Positions 7,224 to 14,231 of a stretch of DNA of 18,723 nt are shown here, piece by piece (the stretch's first letter is position 1; each line of letters opens with the position of its first letter). Origin of the DNA: Planctomycetaceae bacterium. GTDB taxonomy: Bacteria > Planctomycetota > UBA1135 > GCA-002686595. Under the pieces are notes generated by a model. That model had not been told where the DNA came from. It worked only from the letters and a program-made list of their open reading frames with translations, and did not search any database. Location: assembly GCA_013360535.1 (NCBI GenBank), contig JABWBL010000010.1:1-18723 (forward strand), in the 5' to 3' direction. Made by a program: the position numbers and the translations under genes.

Positions 7224-8261
7224 ATGTCCACCCTTCGCCCCACGCTGTTCGTGGCCCTGTTTCTCGCAGTTTCCTGCGCGGCGCCCACCCCGCGCGAACC
7301 GTTGCCGCTCGGCACGCTCGTGATCCTCGACAAGACCGACGCGGATGCGTTGTGGTTCGACCTCGATGGTGCGCAGGAGCTGCGCCGCGCGCCGACGGGC
7401 ACCGGACCGCACGAGGTCGCGTGCCGCGGCGAGCTGGCTGTCGTGTGCGACTACGGCGAGCAGGTTCCCGGCAGCACATTGACCGTGCTCGACACGCGCG
7501 ACGGCAGGCTCGTGCGCAAGATCGAGCTGGGCCACAAGCGCCCGCACGGCATCGAGTGGCTCGACGAGCGCCACGTGCTCGTCACGAGCGAGACCAGCGA
7601 GGCGGTTCTCAAGGTCGACGTGCTCGCGGGCGAAGTCGCCGCCGTGCTCCCCACCGGCGCCAAGCTCTCGCACATGCTCTGCCTCGCGCCGGATCGCAGC
7701 CGCGTCTACACGACGAACATGGGCTCGGACACCGCGAGCGTGATCGACCTCGCCACAGGCGCGTTGCTCGCGCAGGTGCCGACCGGCAAGGGCCCCGAGG
7801 CGCTCGACGTCTCGCCCGACGGCAAGTTCCTGTGGGTCGGCGACCGTGCCGCCGACACGCTGACCGTGATCGACACCGAGAAGCTCGAGCGCGTTGCGAC
7901 GCTGCCTTGCGCCAAGTTCCCGATCCGCCTCAAGTTCACGCGCGACGGGCGCCACGTGCTGGTGAGCTGCGCGCAGTCCGGCGACCTCGCGATCTTCGAT
8001 GCCCGCTCGCGCCGCGAGCTGCGCCGCATCCCGATGGAGCTCACTCCGACCGACCGCGCCGCGGAGAACCTGCTCGGCCACGAGCTCGCGCAGAGTCCCG
8101 TCCCGATCGGCATCTTCGTGCACCCGACCGAGCCCGTCGCGTGGATCGCGAACACCAACGCGGACCTCGTCACCGAGCTCTCGCTCGACAGTTGGACCGT
8201 CACGCGCCGCATCCCCACCGGCCGCCAGCCCGACGGCCTCGGCCACGTGCCCGCGCGCTAG
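7224..8261 (+). CDS. YVTN-family beta-propeller lipoprotein
   Basis: This 345-residue protein starts at ATG 7224, giving a signal with lipobox AVSC (C18), so it is probably a lipid-anchored periplasmic or outer-membrane protein. The rest is built of repeated blades typical of the YVTN/YncE propeller family: GTGPHEVACRGELAVVCDYG, RPHGIEWLDERHVLVTSETS, TNMGSDTASVIDLATGALL, GPEALDVSPDGKFLWVGDRA, FPIRLKFTRDGRHVLVSCAQ and HPTEPVAWIANTNADLVTEL. Each has a D-x-x-T/S-x-x-V or similar turn. Propellers of this type bind partners or ligands; no catalytic residues or partner can be named here. There is no SD. The stop codon overlaps that of miaB on the other strand. The start is 74 bases from the divergent SGNH gene. 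Confidence 0.87.
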   Translation: MSTLRPTLFVALFLAVSCAAPTPREPLPLGTLVILDKTDADALWFDLDGAQELRRAPTGTGPHEVACRGELAVVCDYGEQVPGSTLTVLDTRDGRLVRKIELGHKRPHGIEWLDERHVLVTSETSEAVLKVDVLAGEVAAVLPTGAKLSHMLCLAPDRSRVYTTNMGSDTASVIDLATGALLAQVPTGKGPEALDVSPDGKFLWVGDRAADTLTVIDTEKLERVATLPCAKFPIRLKFTRDGRHVLVSCAQSGDLAIFDARSRRELRRIPMELTPTDRAAENLLGHELAQSPVPIGIFVHPTEPVAWIANTNADLVTELSLDSWTVTRRIPTGRQPDGLGHVPAR

Positions 8262-9709
8262 TGCTCGTCCGGCCGCTTGGCGACTTCGCTCGCCAGCGAA
8301 CCTGCGAGCCCGTACGGCGTGCAGTCCTCGACGAGCACACGCTGCGTCGTGCCCGCGAGCGACGCATCGCCCTTCAGGGACACCGAGATGCCCGTGTGCG
8401 TGCGAGCACGCAGGACGCCGGCGTGCTTTTCGTGCGGTTCTTCGACAAAAACGGGCACTTCGAGGCCGAGCTTCTCGCGCAGGCGAGCGAGCGCGACGCT
8501 TTCGCCGAGGGCGAGCAGACGGTTGTTGCGCTCGCGCTTGACGTCCGCGGGAACGTCGTCGACGAGCGCGTCGGCGGCGGTGTCGGGGCGCGGGCTGTAC
8601 TGGAAGACGTAGTTGACGAGGAAACGCTGCTCGGCGAGGAAGCGCTCCGTCGCCGCGAAGTCGTCGTCGGTCTCGCCGGGGAAACCGACGATCCAGTCGG
8701 TGCCGAGCTCGATGTCGGGGCAGTGCTCGCGCAGGATCTCGACGCGCTTGCGGTACAGGTCGGTCGTGTACCCGCGCTTCATGCGGCGCAGCACGTCGTC
8801 GGAACCCGACTGCGCGGGCAGCGGCAGGAAACGGTCGCACTTGTCGCAGTCGCGCAGGGCCTGAGCGAGCGCGGGCGTGACGTAAGACGGGTGCAGCGTG
8901 ATCAGCCGCAGGCGCTCGAGGCCGTCGAGCTCCTGCAGGCGGTAGATCAGGTCGGCGAGCGCCGGACGGCCTTGGCGCCCGCGGAAGCGCGCTTCCCCTT
9001 CGGCGGGCGCGGCGAGGTCCTCGCCCCAGGAGTTCACGGTCTGCCCGAGCAGCGTCAGCACCTGCGCGCCGGAGTCGATCATCCAGCGCGCCTCGTCGAC
9101 GAGCTCGTCGATACCGCGCGACAGCACACGCCCACGCACCTTCGGCACGACGCAGAACGTGCAGTTGAGGTCGCAGCCGCGCATGACCGTCAGGTACGCG
9201 TGCCGTCCGCCGGTGTAGGGCTCGCCTTGGCGGCCCCCGGCGTCGGGTTCTTCGTCGAAACCCAGGCGCGTGATGCGCGGCGTGCGTGTCGGGCTCGCGG
9301 CGCGGCGCTCGAGCAGCTCGTCGACGAGCGCGGGCAGGTGCTGGAACGAGCGCGTTCCGACGACGAGGTCGACCACGGGCGATCGCCCGTAGATCTCCTC
9401 GCCCAGGCGCTCGGCCATGCAGCCCATCACGCCGACGACCATGCCCGGCTTGCGCTCCTTGGCCTTGCGCAGCTCGCCCACCCAGCTGAACACGCGCTCC
9501 TCGGCGTGCTCGCGCACCGAGCACGTGTTGAACAGAACGACATCCGCCTCGTCGATGGCGTCCGTCGTCTGCCAGCCCTGACGGCGGAACTTGCCCTCGA
9601 CCGAGAGCGAGTCGTACTTGTTCATCTGGCACCCGAAGGTGACGACATGCAGCCGCGGAGCGGACTGCGACTCACCGAGGGCCTTGGATTGGAAGCGGGG
9701 CAGCGACAT
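8258..9709 (-). CDS. miaB: tRNA-2-methylthio-N6-dimethylallyladenosine synthase MiaB
   Basis: MiaB is a radical-SAM enzyme that adds a methylthio group to isopentenyl-adenosine 37 of tRNAs reading U-starting codons. The protein has 483 residues, as expected. The N-terminal UPF0004 domain has three cluster cysteines (C27 in FGCQMN, C63 in NTCSVRE, C97 in MGCMAE). The radical SAM motif C-x3-C-x2-C is C179, C183, C186 (RGCDLNCTFCVVPK). A TRAM-like domain occupies roughly the last 65 residues. FGCQMN points to MiaB rather than RimO or MtaB. ATG 9709 is chosen over GTG 9763, which would lie inside the -35 of the predicted promoter. No SD is visible. Its partner MiaA is not in the window. Identification is firm. 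Confidence 0.94.
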   Translation of the reverse strand: MSLPRFQSKALGESQSAPRLHVVTFGCQMNKYDSLSVEGKFRRQGWQTTDAIDEADVVLFNTCSVREHAEERVFSWVGELRKAKERKPGMVVGVMGCMAERLGEEIYGRSPVVDLVVGTRSFQHLPALVDELLERRAASPTRTPRITRLGFDEEPDAGGRQGEPYTGGRHAYLTVMRGCDLNCTFCVVPKVRGRVLSRGIDELVDEARWMIDSGAQVLTLLGQTVNSWGEDLAAPAEGEARFRGRQGRPALADLIYRLQELDGLERLRLITLHPSYVTPALAQALRDCDKCDRFLPLPAQSGSDDVLRRMKRGYTTDLYRKRVEILREHCPDIELGTDWIVGFPGETDDDFAATERFLAEQRFLVNYVFQYSPRPDTAADALVDDVPADVKRERNNRLLALGESVALARLREKLGLEVPVFVEEPHEKHAGVLRARTHTGISVSLKGDASLAGTTQRVLVEDCTPYGLAGSLASEVAKRPDEH

Positions 9710-9734
9710 AGTCGGGCGGCAGGAAAGGGCGGAG

Positions 9735-9763
9735 ATTGTGCCCGCGCACGCTCGGCCTGTCAC
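9735..9763 (-). promoter_or_regulatory. miaB: predicted promoter of miaB
   Basis: Minus-strand GTGACA (9758-9763) and CACAAT (9735-9740) are 17 bases apart, close to the sigma-70 consensus. Transcription would start near 9728, about 19 bases before ATG 9709. Confidence 0.65.
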
Positions 9764-9824
9764 CCCACAGCGCCTTTCCGCGGTCGGGCGGCCGCGGCGA
9801 GGCTCCTCCTTCCGCCCTCACCCC

Positions 9825-10286
9825 ATGCCCCAGAGCCTCCAGGAACGCCTCGCGCCCCGAAACCACTGCTTCGGCTGCGGCCCCGCCAACGACAAGGGGC
9901 TGCGCATCCAGAGCTTCGAACAGGGCGATGAGGTCGTCTGCGAATGGAGCGCCGAGCCCCACCACGAGGCCTTCCCCGGCACCGTGAACGGCGGCATCGT
10001 CGGCGCGCTCTTCGACTGCCACTCGAACTGGACCGCGGCCTGGCACCTGATGCAGAAAAGTGGCTCGAGCGAGCTGCCCTCGACCGTCACGGCCGAGTTC
10101 CACGTCAAGCTGCGCCGGCCGACCTCGTCCAAGCGCCCGCTGCGGATCGTCGCCAAGGTCGTCGAGTCGACGAGCGATCGCGCGACCGTCGAAGCGACCA
10201 TGACCTCCGATGGCGTCGTGACCGCCACTTGCCGCGGCGTGTTCGTCGCGATCCAGGAAGGCCACCCGGCGTACCACCGCTGGTGA
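9825..10286 (+). CDS. PaaI-type hotdog-fold thioesterase-like protein
   Basis: This 153-residue protein starts at ATG 9825 and has the form of a single hotdog domain. The opening NHCFGCGPANDKGLRI is a marker of small PaaI/YigI-like acyl-CoA thioesterases. It is followed by a GTVNGGIVGALFDCHSNWTA helix segment in the place of the usual HGG..a.l.D helix, and strands such as STVTAEFHVKLRRPT and PLRIVAKVVESTSDRATVEATM. Such enzymes hydrolyse acyl-CoA thioesters, and the family also includes non-catalytic members. The usual His before GG is replaced by Asn (VNGG), which occurs in related branches. The substrate cannot be inferred. It diverges from miaB over 115 bases and has no clear SD. I am confident of the fold, less so of activity. 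Confidence 0.85.
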   Translation: MPQSLQERLAPRNHCFGCGPANDKGLRIQSFEQGDEVVCEWSAEPHHEAFPGTVNGGIVGALFDCHSNWTAAWHLMQKSGSSELPSTVTAEFHVKLRRPTSSKRPLRIVAKVVESTSDRATVEATMTSDGVVTATCRGVFVAIQEGHPAYHRW

Positions 10287-10455
10287 GAGCCCCTGCGCGC
10301 GGGCGCAACGGCCTGTCCGCCCCGGCGGAACGTGGGCTGACCGCTGCGGAGGACGCAGCGCCGCACCACGGGCCCCGAGAAGGCCTCTGGAAGGCTCTGG
10401 CGCGCGTCGGGAGGGCCAACGGGCGCCTCGGCACGCCCCTTGCCTCGTCCCTGAC

Positions 10456-10471
10456 GACCGCACGTGCGGTC
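10456..10471 (+). promoter_or_regulatory. 16-bp perfect palindrome upstream of the PPC-like lipoprotein gene
   Basis: GACCGCAC (10456-10463) and GTGCGGTC (10464-10471) form an uninterrupted perfect palindrome. It ends 16 bases before ATG 10488 and just before the AAAGGA ribosome binding site. With no loop it cannot form a good RNA hairpin, so a dimeric DNA-binding protein site is the more likely reading. No matching regulator gene is present in the window. Confidence 0.45.
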
Positions 10472-10487
10472 AGCAAAGGACGACGCC

Positions 10488-11099
10488 ATGTTCCCCCGCC
10501 TCGCTCTGCCTGCCCTGCTCGCCCTCGCGGTCCTGCCCGCCTGCAAGAAGTGCCACGACTGCGGCTCCCCGCCCCCGCCGGCGCCGCCCTACTACGACTT
10601 CTGGGAGATCGAACCCAACGACGGCGCCTGCTGCCCGGACGTGATCGGCACGGTGTACGTCGGCGACGAGTTCATCGTCGGCGGCACGATCCGCGACGAC
10701 TCCTTCGACGCCTACGACGGCTTCGGCCTGACGAGCGGCGAACCGCTGGAGATCGAGTTCTTCCTCGAGCCCGTCGGCACGAACGCGGACCTCGACCTCG
10801 GCGTGTGGGACCCCGTGGTCGGCGATTTCGTGCTGCTGTGGGACAGCCCGGGCACGACGGAAGGTGGCCGCTTCACGCTCTCCAGCGCCTTCCGCGACTT
10901 CCAGCTGGTGGTGATGAGCTACTCCGGCGACTCCGAGTACCGCCTGTGGGTGTGGGTCGACCCGCCGGCGCTCGGGGCACTCGCCGCTGGGCCTCTCGAG
11001 GCCGCCACGCCGACGCGGCTCGACCGCCCGGTGCCGCTCGAGGCCTACCGGGGCGCGCCCGGGCTCGAGGAAGCGCCCAAACCGCTCGAGCTGCGCTGA
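10488..11099 (+). CDS. PPC-like lipoprotein
   Basis: This 203-residue protein has a lipoprotein signal ending LPAC (C19), then a Cys/Pro-rich linker (CKKCHDCGSPPPP). The middle resembles a bacterial pre-peptidase C-terminal (PPC) beta-sandwich: WEIEPNDGA, IGTVYVGDEFIVGGTI, SGEPLEIEFFLEP, NADLDLGVWDP. Such domains usually accompany secreted peptidases, but this one stands without any catalytic domain. The last 45 residues are Pro/Glu/Leu-rich and probably disordered. ATG 10488 is supported by AAAGGA (10475-10480) seven bases upstream and by the signal peptide right after it. A role in the envelope is inferred from the signal only. Confidence 0.8.
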   Translation: MFPRLALPALLALAVLPACKKCHDCGSPPPPAPPYYDFWEIEPNDGACCPDVIGTVYVGDEFIVGGTIRDDSFDAYDGFGLTSGEPLEIEFFLEPVGTNADLDLGVWDPVVGDFVLLWDSPGTTEGGRFTLSSAFRDFQLVVMSYSGDSEYRLWVWVDPPALGALAAGPLEAATPTRLDRPVPLEAYRGAPGLEEAPKPLELR

Positions 11100-11118
11100 A
11101 ACGGAGACTTTGCACGAA

Positions 11119-11158
11119 ACGAGGAAGAGGGCCGCCCGCGGGTCGTCTTCCTCCTCGT
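11119..11158 (+). promoter_or_regulatory. long imperfect hairpin directly before the MORN-like gene
   Basis: ACGAGGAAGA (11119-11128) pairs with TCTTC (11146-11150) and CTCGT (11154-11158), leaving a 3-base CTC bulge. It ends one base before ATG 11160 and 20 bases past the previous stop. The last 15 bases before the ATG are pyrimidine-rich with no SD. It may be a terminator of the previous gene without a T tract or a translation-control element. Confidence 0.35.
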
Positions 11159-11159
11159 C

Positions 11160-11489
11160 ATGAAGCGCCTCATCCTCTTCGCAGCCCTGATCTTCGGCGC
11201 CGCGGCCCTCGCGGGCGCCATGCACAGCTACCTCTCGCATTCCGACGCCGACGCGACCATCACCTTCCACTCCGACGGCACGCGCAAGAGCTCGATCGTC
11301 TACGTCGAGGGCGTGAAGCAGGGCCAGAGCTCGCAGTGGTACTCCTCCGGCCAGCTCGAATGCGAAGGCACCTACGTCGACGGCCTGCGCAGCGGCGAAT
11401 GGCGCTTCTGGGACGAGCGGGGCGAGCTCGACCTCGAGCGCAGCGGCACGTACGAGGACGGTCGCAAGGTCGCGCCGTTCCTCGAGTGA
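11160..11489 (+). CDS. small exported MORN-like repeat protein
   Basis: This is a 109-residue protein with an N-terminal hydrophobic segment (about 1-20), either a signal peptide or membrane anchor. It is followed by beta-hairpin repeats of the MORN/YwqK type: ITFHSDGTRKSSIVYVEGVKQGQ, WYSSGQLECEGTYVDGLRSGEWRFWDERGELDLERSGTYEDGRK. Each unit has the Y-x-(D/E)-G-x-x-x-G pattern. Such repeats are found in many exported proteins of unknown role and are often named YwqK-like antitoxins in databases, but no toxin gene lies next to it, so I do not adopt that name. The start codon follows a hairpin and lacks an SD. It converges on the exporter operon with a 10-base gap. Confidence 0.75.
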   Translation: MKRLILFAALIFGAAALAGAMHSYLSHSDADATITFHSDGTRKSSIVYVEGVKQGQSSQWYSSGQLECEGTYVDGLRSGEWRFWDERGELDLERSGTYEDGRKVAPFLE

Positions 11490-11499
11490 ATCCGCGGGT

Positions 11500-12294
11500 T
11501 CAGCCCAGCGCGGATGTGTAGCCGCGGAAGCTGCGCTTCCACCACGCGAACACGCCCAGACCGAGCACGAAGATCCAGGCCGAGTGCAGCACGCCCTCGA
11601 GCGGCGTGATGCGGCCGAGCACGAGCGCCGCCGGCAGGGTCGACAGCGCCGCGACCGGGATGAACGACGTCAAGAGTTGGCGGAAACGCAGCGGAAAGAC
11701 GTCGACCGGGCGGTCCGAGAGCGTCATCGACACTTCCCACGCGACGTTCGACAGGTCGGAGTTGATCGCGCGGAACTCGGCGATCGTGAACAGCACGCTG
11801 AGCACCGTGCGCGTCCAGAACGACAGCGCGAGCGCCCACAAGAGCAGCACGAGACCACCGACGGAGAAGCTCCCCTCGATGCCGCTGAGCGCCCAGCCGA
11901 GCCAGCCCGCCGCCATCAGCCCGTTGATGCAGGCCTCGAGGCTGAAGCGCTGGAAGAAGTAGACGAAGATCGGCGAGCCCGGCCGCAGGCGCAGCGAGTC
12001 GAGCACGCCGTCCTTGAGCTCGCGCCCGAAGTGCCAGCTCTGGCCGAGCCAGATCATCCAGAACGCGTCCGACAGGAACAGGAATCCGAGGAACACGCGG
12101 ACCTGCGGGCGATCCCAGCCGGCGATCGAGTCGGTGTGCCCGTAGAGGATCTCGAACGTGACGATGTGCACGAGGTACCAGGCCGTGTCCATCACGACCT
12201 GCGTCAGGAACTCGACGCGGAACTGCGACTTGCGGATCACGCCGACACGCGCGAACTCGCGGGCGAGGCGCAGGTGGTGCAGCAGCGCTCCCAT
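11500..12294 (-). CDS. ABC-2 type permease (second permease of exporter)
   Basis: This 264-residue polytopic membrane protein has about six hydrophobic segments. Markers are QFRVEFLTQVVMDTAWYLVHIV at the first helices, the charged turn WDRPQVRVFLGFLFLSD, and SLRLRPGSPIFVYF; these resemble the DUF990/ABC-2 group that pairs with the ATPase type seen at 13134. The usual pairing in this group is one ATPase and two different permeases, and that is what is found here. Its ATG lies 3 bases after the stop of the upstream permease, so translation is probably coupled. Substrate is unknown. Confidence 0.85.
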   Translation of the reverse strand: MGALLHHLRLAREFARVGVIRKSQFRVEFLTQVVMDTAWYLVHIVTFEILYGHTDSIAGWDRPQVRVFLGFLFLSDAFWMIWLGQSWHFGRELKDGVLDSLRLRPGSPIFVYFFQRFSLEACINGLMAAGWLGWALSGIEGSFSVGGLVLLLWALALSFWTRTVLSVLFTIAEFRAINSDLSNVAWEVSMTLSDRPVDVFPLRFRQLLTSFIPVAALSTLPAALVLGRITPLEGVLHSAWIFVLGLGVFAWWKRSFRGYTSALG

Positions 12295-12297
12295 CGC

Positions 12298-13137
12298 TCA
12301 CATCCCCGCCCCGACGTAGCGCGCGAGGCCGCGGCGCCAGAGCACCTGCCGCACCAGCTCGAGGACGACCGCCGTCAGTCCCAGCACGACGATTCCCCGC
12401 AGGAAATCGGCGTGTCCGAGGCGTCCGAGGAAAACCTCCGCGGGCGCGTTGACGGCCCAGTACGGGAACAGCCACTGCAGCGTGTCGCGCAGCGCGGCGG
12501 GCATCACGGAGACCGGCACGAGCACGCCGGCGCAGAAGCTGAAGACGAAGCTCGTCATCGCCGACAGCGTCCAGACGACGTCGAGCCAGAACGCGAGCGC
12601 GTTCACGAGGAAGCACGTGAGGAAGTAGCAGTAACTCCCGAGCAGCACGAGCAGCGCCGCCTCGACCAGCGCGAGCGCACTCGCCGGCTGCGGCCACCAC
12701 TGGGGCAGGAGCAGCGCTCCCGCGCTCCACAGGAGCACCACGACGCCACCCTGGATCAGCACGTGCTGCGCGAAGCGTGCCAGTGCGAGCACGAAGAACC
12801 TGAGTGGCATCGTCAGGTACTTCGTGACGTAGCCCTGGAAGATCTGGTCGGACAGGTCGAGGCCGCGCTGGTGGAAGAGGAGCTTCTCGAAGCTCGCCGC
12901 GAGGATCAGGTAGGCGACGAGGCCGCGGAAGTCGTAGCTGCCGAGGCGATCGGTCGGCTGCACGAGGATCGTCGCGTAGACGAAGATCATCACGACCGGA
13001 CGCCACATGCCGCGCATCAGCTCGCGCACGACGAATCCGGCGCGCCACGTCGTCACCTTGCGCAGCTCGTAGACGAGCGCGACCACGAGCAGCCGAAGGT
13101 CGCGCACGAGCGCCGAAGGAACCGCCGCCCCGCTCAC
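12298..13137 (-). CDS. ABC-2 type permease (first permease of exporter)
   Basis: This 279-residue membrane protein has about six hydrophobic segments. The start is GTG 13137, whose GTGA overlaps the ATPase stop TGA by the classic 4 bases; the open frame upstream of it is the shadow of the ATPase gene. After a short cytoplasmic N-terminus come TTWRAGFVVRELMRGMWRP and GSYDFRGLVAYLILAASFEKL, then QIFQGYVTKYLTMPLRFFVLAL and AFWLDVVWTLSAMTSFVFSF, features of the ABC-2 permease group with the second permease at 11500. The two permeases differ in sequence and probably form a heterodimeric channel. Confidence 0.85.
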   Translation of the reverse strand: MSGAAVPSALVRDLRLLVVALVYELRKVTTWRAGFVVRELMRGMWRPVVMIFVYATILVQPTDRLGSYDFRGLVAYLILAASFEKLLFHQRGLDLSDQIFQGYVTKYLTMPLRFFVLALARFAQHVLIQGGVVVLLWSAGALLLPQWWPQPASALALVEAALLVLLGSYCYFLTCFLVNALAFWLDVVWTLSAMTSFVFSFCAGVLVPVSVMPAALRDTLQWLFPYWAVNAPAEVFLGRLGHADFLRGIVVLGLTAVVLELVRQVLWRRGLARYVGAGM

Positions 13138-14177
13138 GCCTTCGGCTCCCCACTCGAAAGCTGCGCCGGCGCCTGCCCGCTCTGGAAGATCTGGCGGATC
13201 AGCAGCTCGAGCGGATGGCGTTCGATCGCGAGGTCGCGGATCTGGAACAGCTCGAACAAGAGCGGCACGAAGGTCTGCACGTTGGCCGCAGGCACGCTGA
13301 AGAGCAGCGTCAGCGGCGCCGAGCGCTCGAGCGTGGCGCCCAGCGGCGCAAGGCGCGGTGCGAGCGACTCGTCCCAAGTGCGCGAGCTGGGCTCGAGGTG
13401 CACTTCGATCGAGCGCCGGTCGTACACGCGCGCCTTCAGGCCGACGAGGTCGCCGTCGAACAGCACGCGCCCTTGCCGCAGGATCACGAGCCGTCGGCAG
13501 GTCTCCTCGATGTCCTCCATGTCGTGGCTGGTGAGCACGATCGTCGCGCCTCGCTCGCGGTTGAGCTCGACCAGATAGCGCCGGATGGTCTCGCGCGACA
13601 CGAGGTCGAGGCCGATCGTCGGCTCGTCGAGGAACACGACGTCGGGCTCGTGCAGGAAGGCGCCGATGATCTCCATCTTCATGCGCTCGCCGAGCGAGAG
13701 CTGGCGCAGCTGGCGCTGCAGCTTCTCCGTGACCACGAGGCGCTTCGCGGCCTCCTCGACACGCCGTTCGAACACGTCGCGCGGGATCGAATAGATCTCG
13801 CGCAAGAGGCGGAACGAGTCGATCGCCGGCAGGTCCCACCACAGCTGCGAGCGTTGCCCCATCACGAGCGCCAGCCGCCGCTTCTCGCCGTCTCCGAGCG
13901 CAAAACTGTCGACGCCGAACAGGGTCGCGCTGCCGCTCGAAACCGGCGTGATGCCGCTCACGCACTTGATCAGCGTCGTCTTGCCGGCGCCGTTCGCGCC
14001 GATCAGACCGACGAACTCGCCGCGACGGATCTCGAGGTTGACGTTCGCGAGCGCCGTCACCTGCGTCCACTCGCGTGCGACGAAGTTGGCGAAGAAACCC
14101 TTGAACCCTTCCTTGCGGCGCCAGACGCGGAACGTCTTCCCGGCGTCCGCCATGCGGATCAGCACTTCGTTGCTCAC
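13134..14177 (-). CDS. ABC transporter ATP-binding protein
   Basis: This 347-residue ATPase drives the two permeases downstream. Counted from GTG 14177: Walker A GANGAGKT (60-67), Q-loop in MGQRSQLWWDLPAIDSF (Q108), signature LSLGER (160-165), Walker B VVFLDEP (180-186), and H-loop histidine in TSHDM (H218). The QRSQLWWDLPA-x-DSF segment is typical of the ATPases I associate with DUF990-type exporters (the COG4586 group). The C-terminal 100 residues form a regulatory extension. GTG 14177 is chosen because it gives a normal N-terminus and sits 7 bases after a TATTCT motif, implying a leaderless message; an internal ATG at 14153 is the alternative. What is exported is unknown; neighbours suggest an envelope-related cargo, but this is speculation. 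Confidence 0.92.
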   Translation of the reverse strand: MSNEVLIRMADAGKTFRVWRRKEGFKGFFANFVAREWTQVTALANVNLEIRRGEFVGLIGANGAGKTTLIKCVSGITPVSSGSATLFGVDSFALGDGEKRRLALVMGQRSQLWWDLPAIDSFRLLREIYSIPRDVFERRVEEAAKRLVVTEKLQRQLRQLSLGERMKMEIIGAFLHEPDVVFLDEPTIGLDLVSRETIRRYLVELNRERGATIVLTSHDMEDIEETCRRLVILRQGRVLFDGDLVGLKARVYDRRSIEVHLEPSSRTWDESLAPRLAPLGATLERSAPLTLLFSVPAANVQTFVPLLFELFQIRDLAIERHPLELLIRQIFQSGQAPAQLSSGEPKA

Positions 14178-14183
14178 CGCCGC

Positions 14184-14211
14184 GAGAATAGCGGCCGCGC
14201 GCGCTATTCTC
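14184..14211. promoter_or_regulatory. perfect 10-bp inverted repeat in a divergent promoter region
   Basis: GAGAATAGCG (14184-14193) and CGCTATTCTC (14202-14211) are exact reverse complements around an 8-base GC spacer. The arms place TATTCT at 14185-14190 on the minus strand, 7 bases before GTG 14177 of the exporter ATPase, and at 14205-14210 on the plus strand, 21 bases before ATG 14232. The dyad thus coincides with both candidate -10 boxes, in a divergent gap of only 54 bases. No good -35 is seen on either side. Confidence 0.6.
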
Positions 14212-14231
14212 CCGCTTCGCCAAAGCGCGCC

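Noticed and set aside
7176..9931. Very long open frames opposite or out of frame with real genes (for example 818 and 859 codons over the propeller and miaB genes)
   Set aside because: Their proteins are Arg/Ala/Pro-rich without domains. They arise because GC-rich codons rarely form stops in other frames. The true genes there have clear family motifs.
10316..10360. Two small stems (TCCGCC/GGCGGA and CGCTGCG/CGCAGCG) after the hotdog gene
   Set aside because: Both are short and GC-only with no T tract, as expected by chance at this composition.
11160..11489. Toxin-antitoxin module based on YwqK-like similarity
   Set aside because: MORN-like repeats alone do not show an antitoxin, the protein has an export segment, and no toxin-sized gene is adjacent.
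11490..11515. ATCCGCG/CGCGGAT stem across the convergent ends of the MORN-like gene and the permease
   Set aside because: It overlaps permease coding sequence and has no T tract on either side. A bidirectional terminator is possible but not supported.
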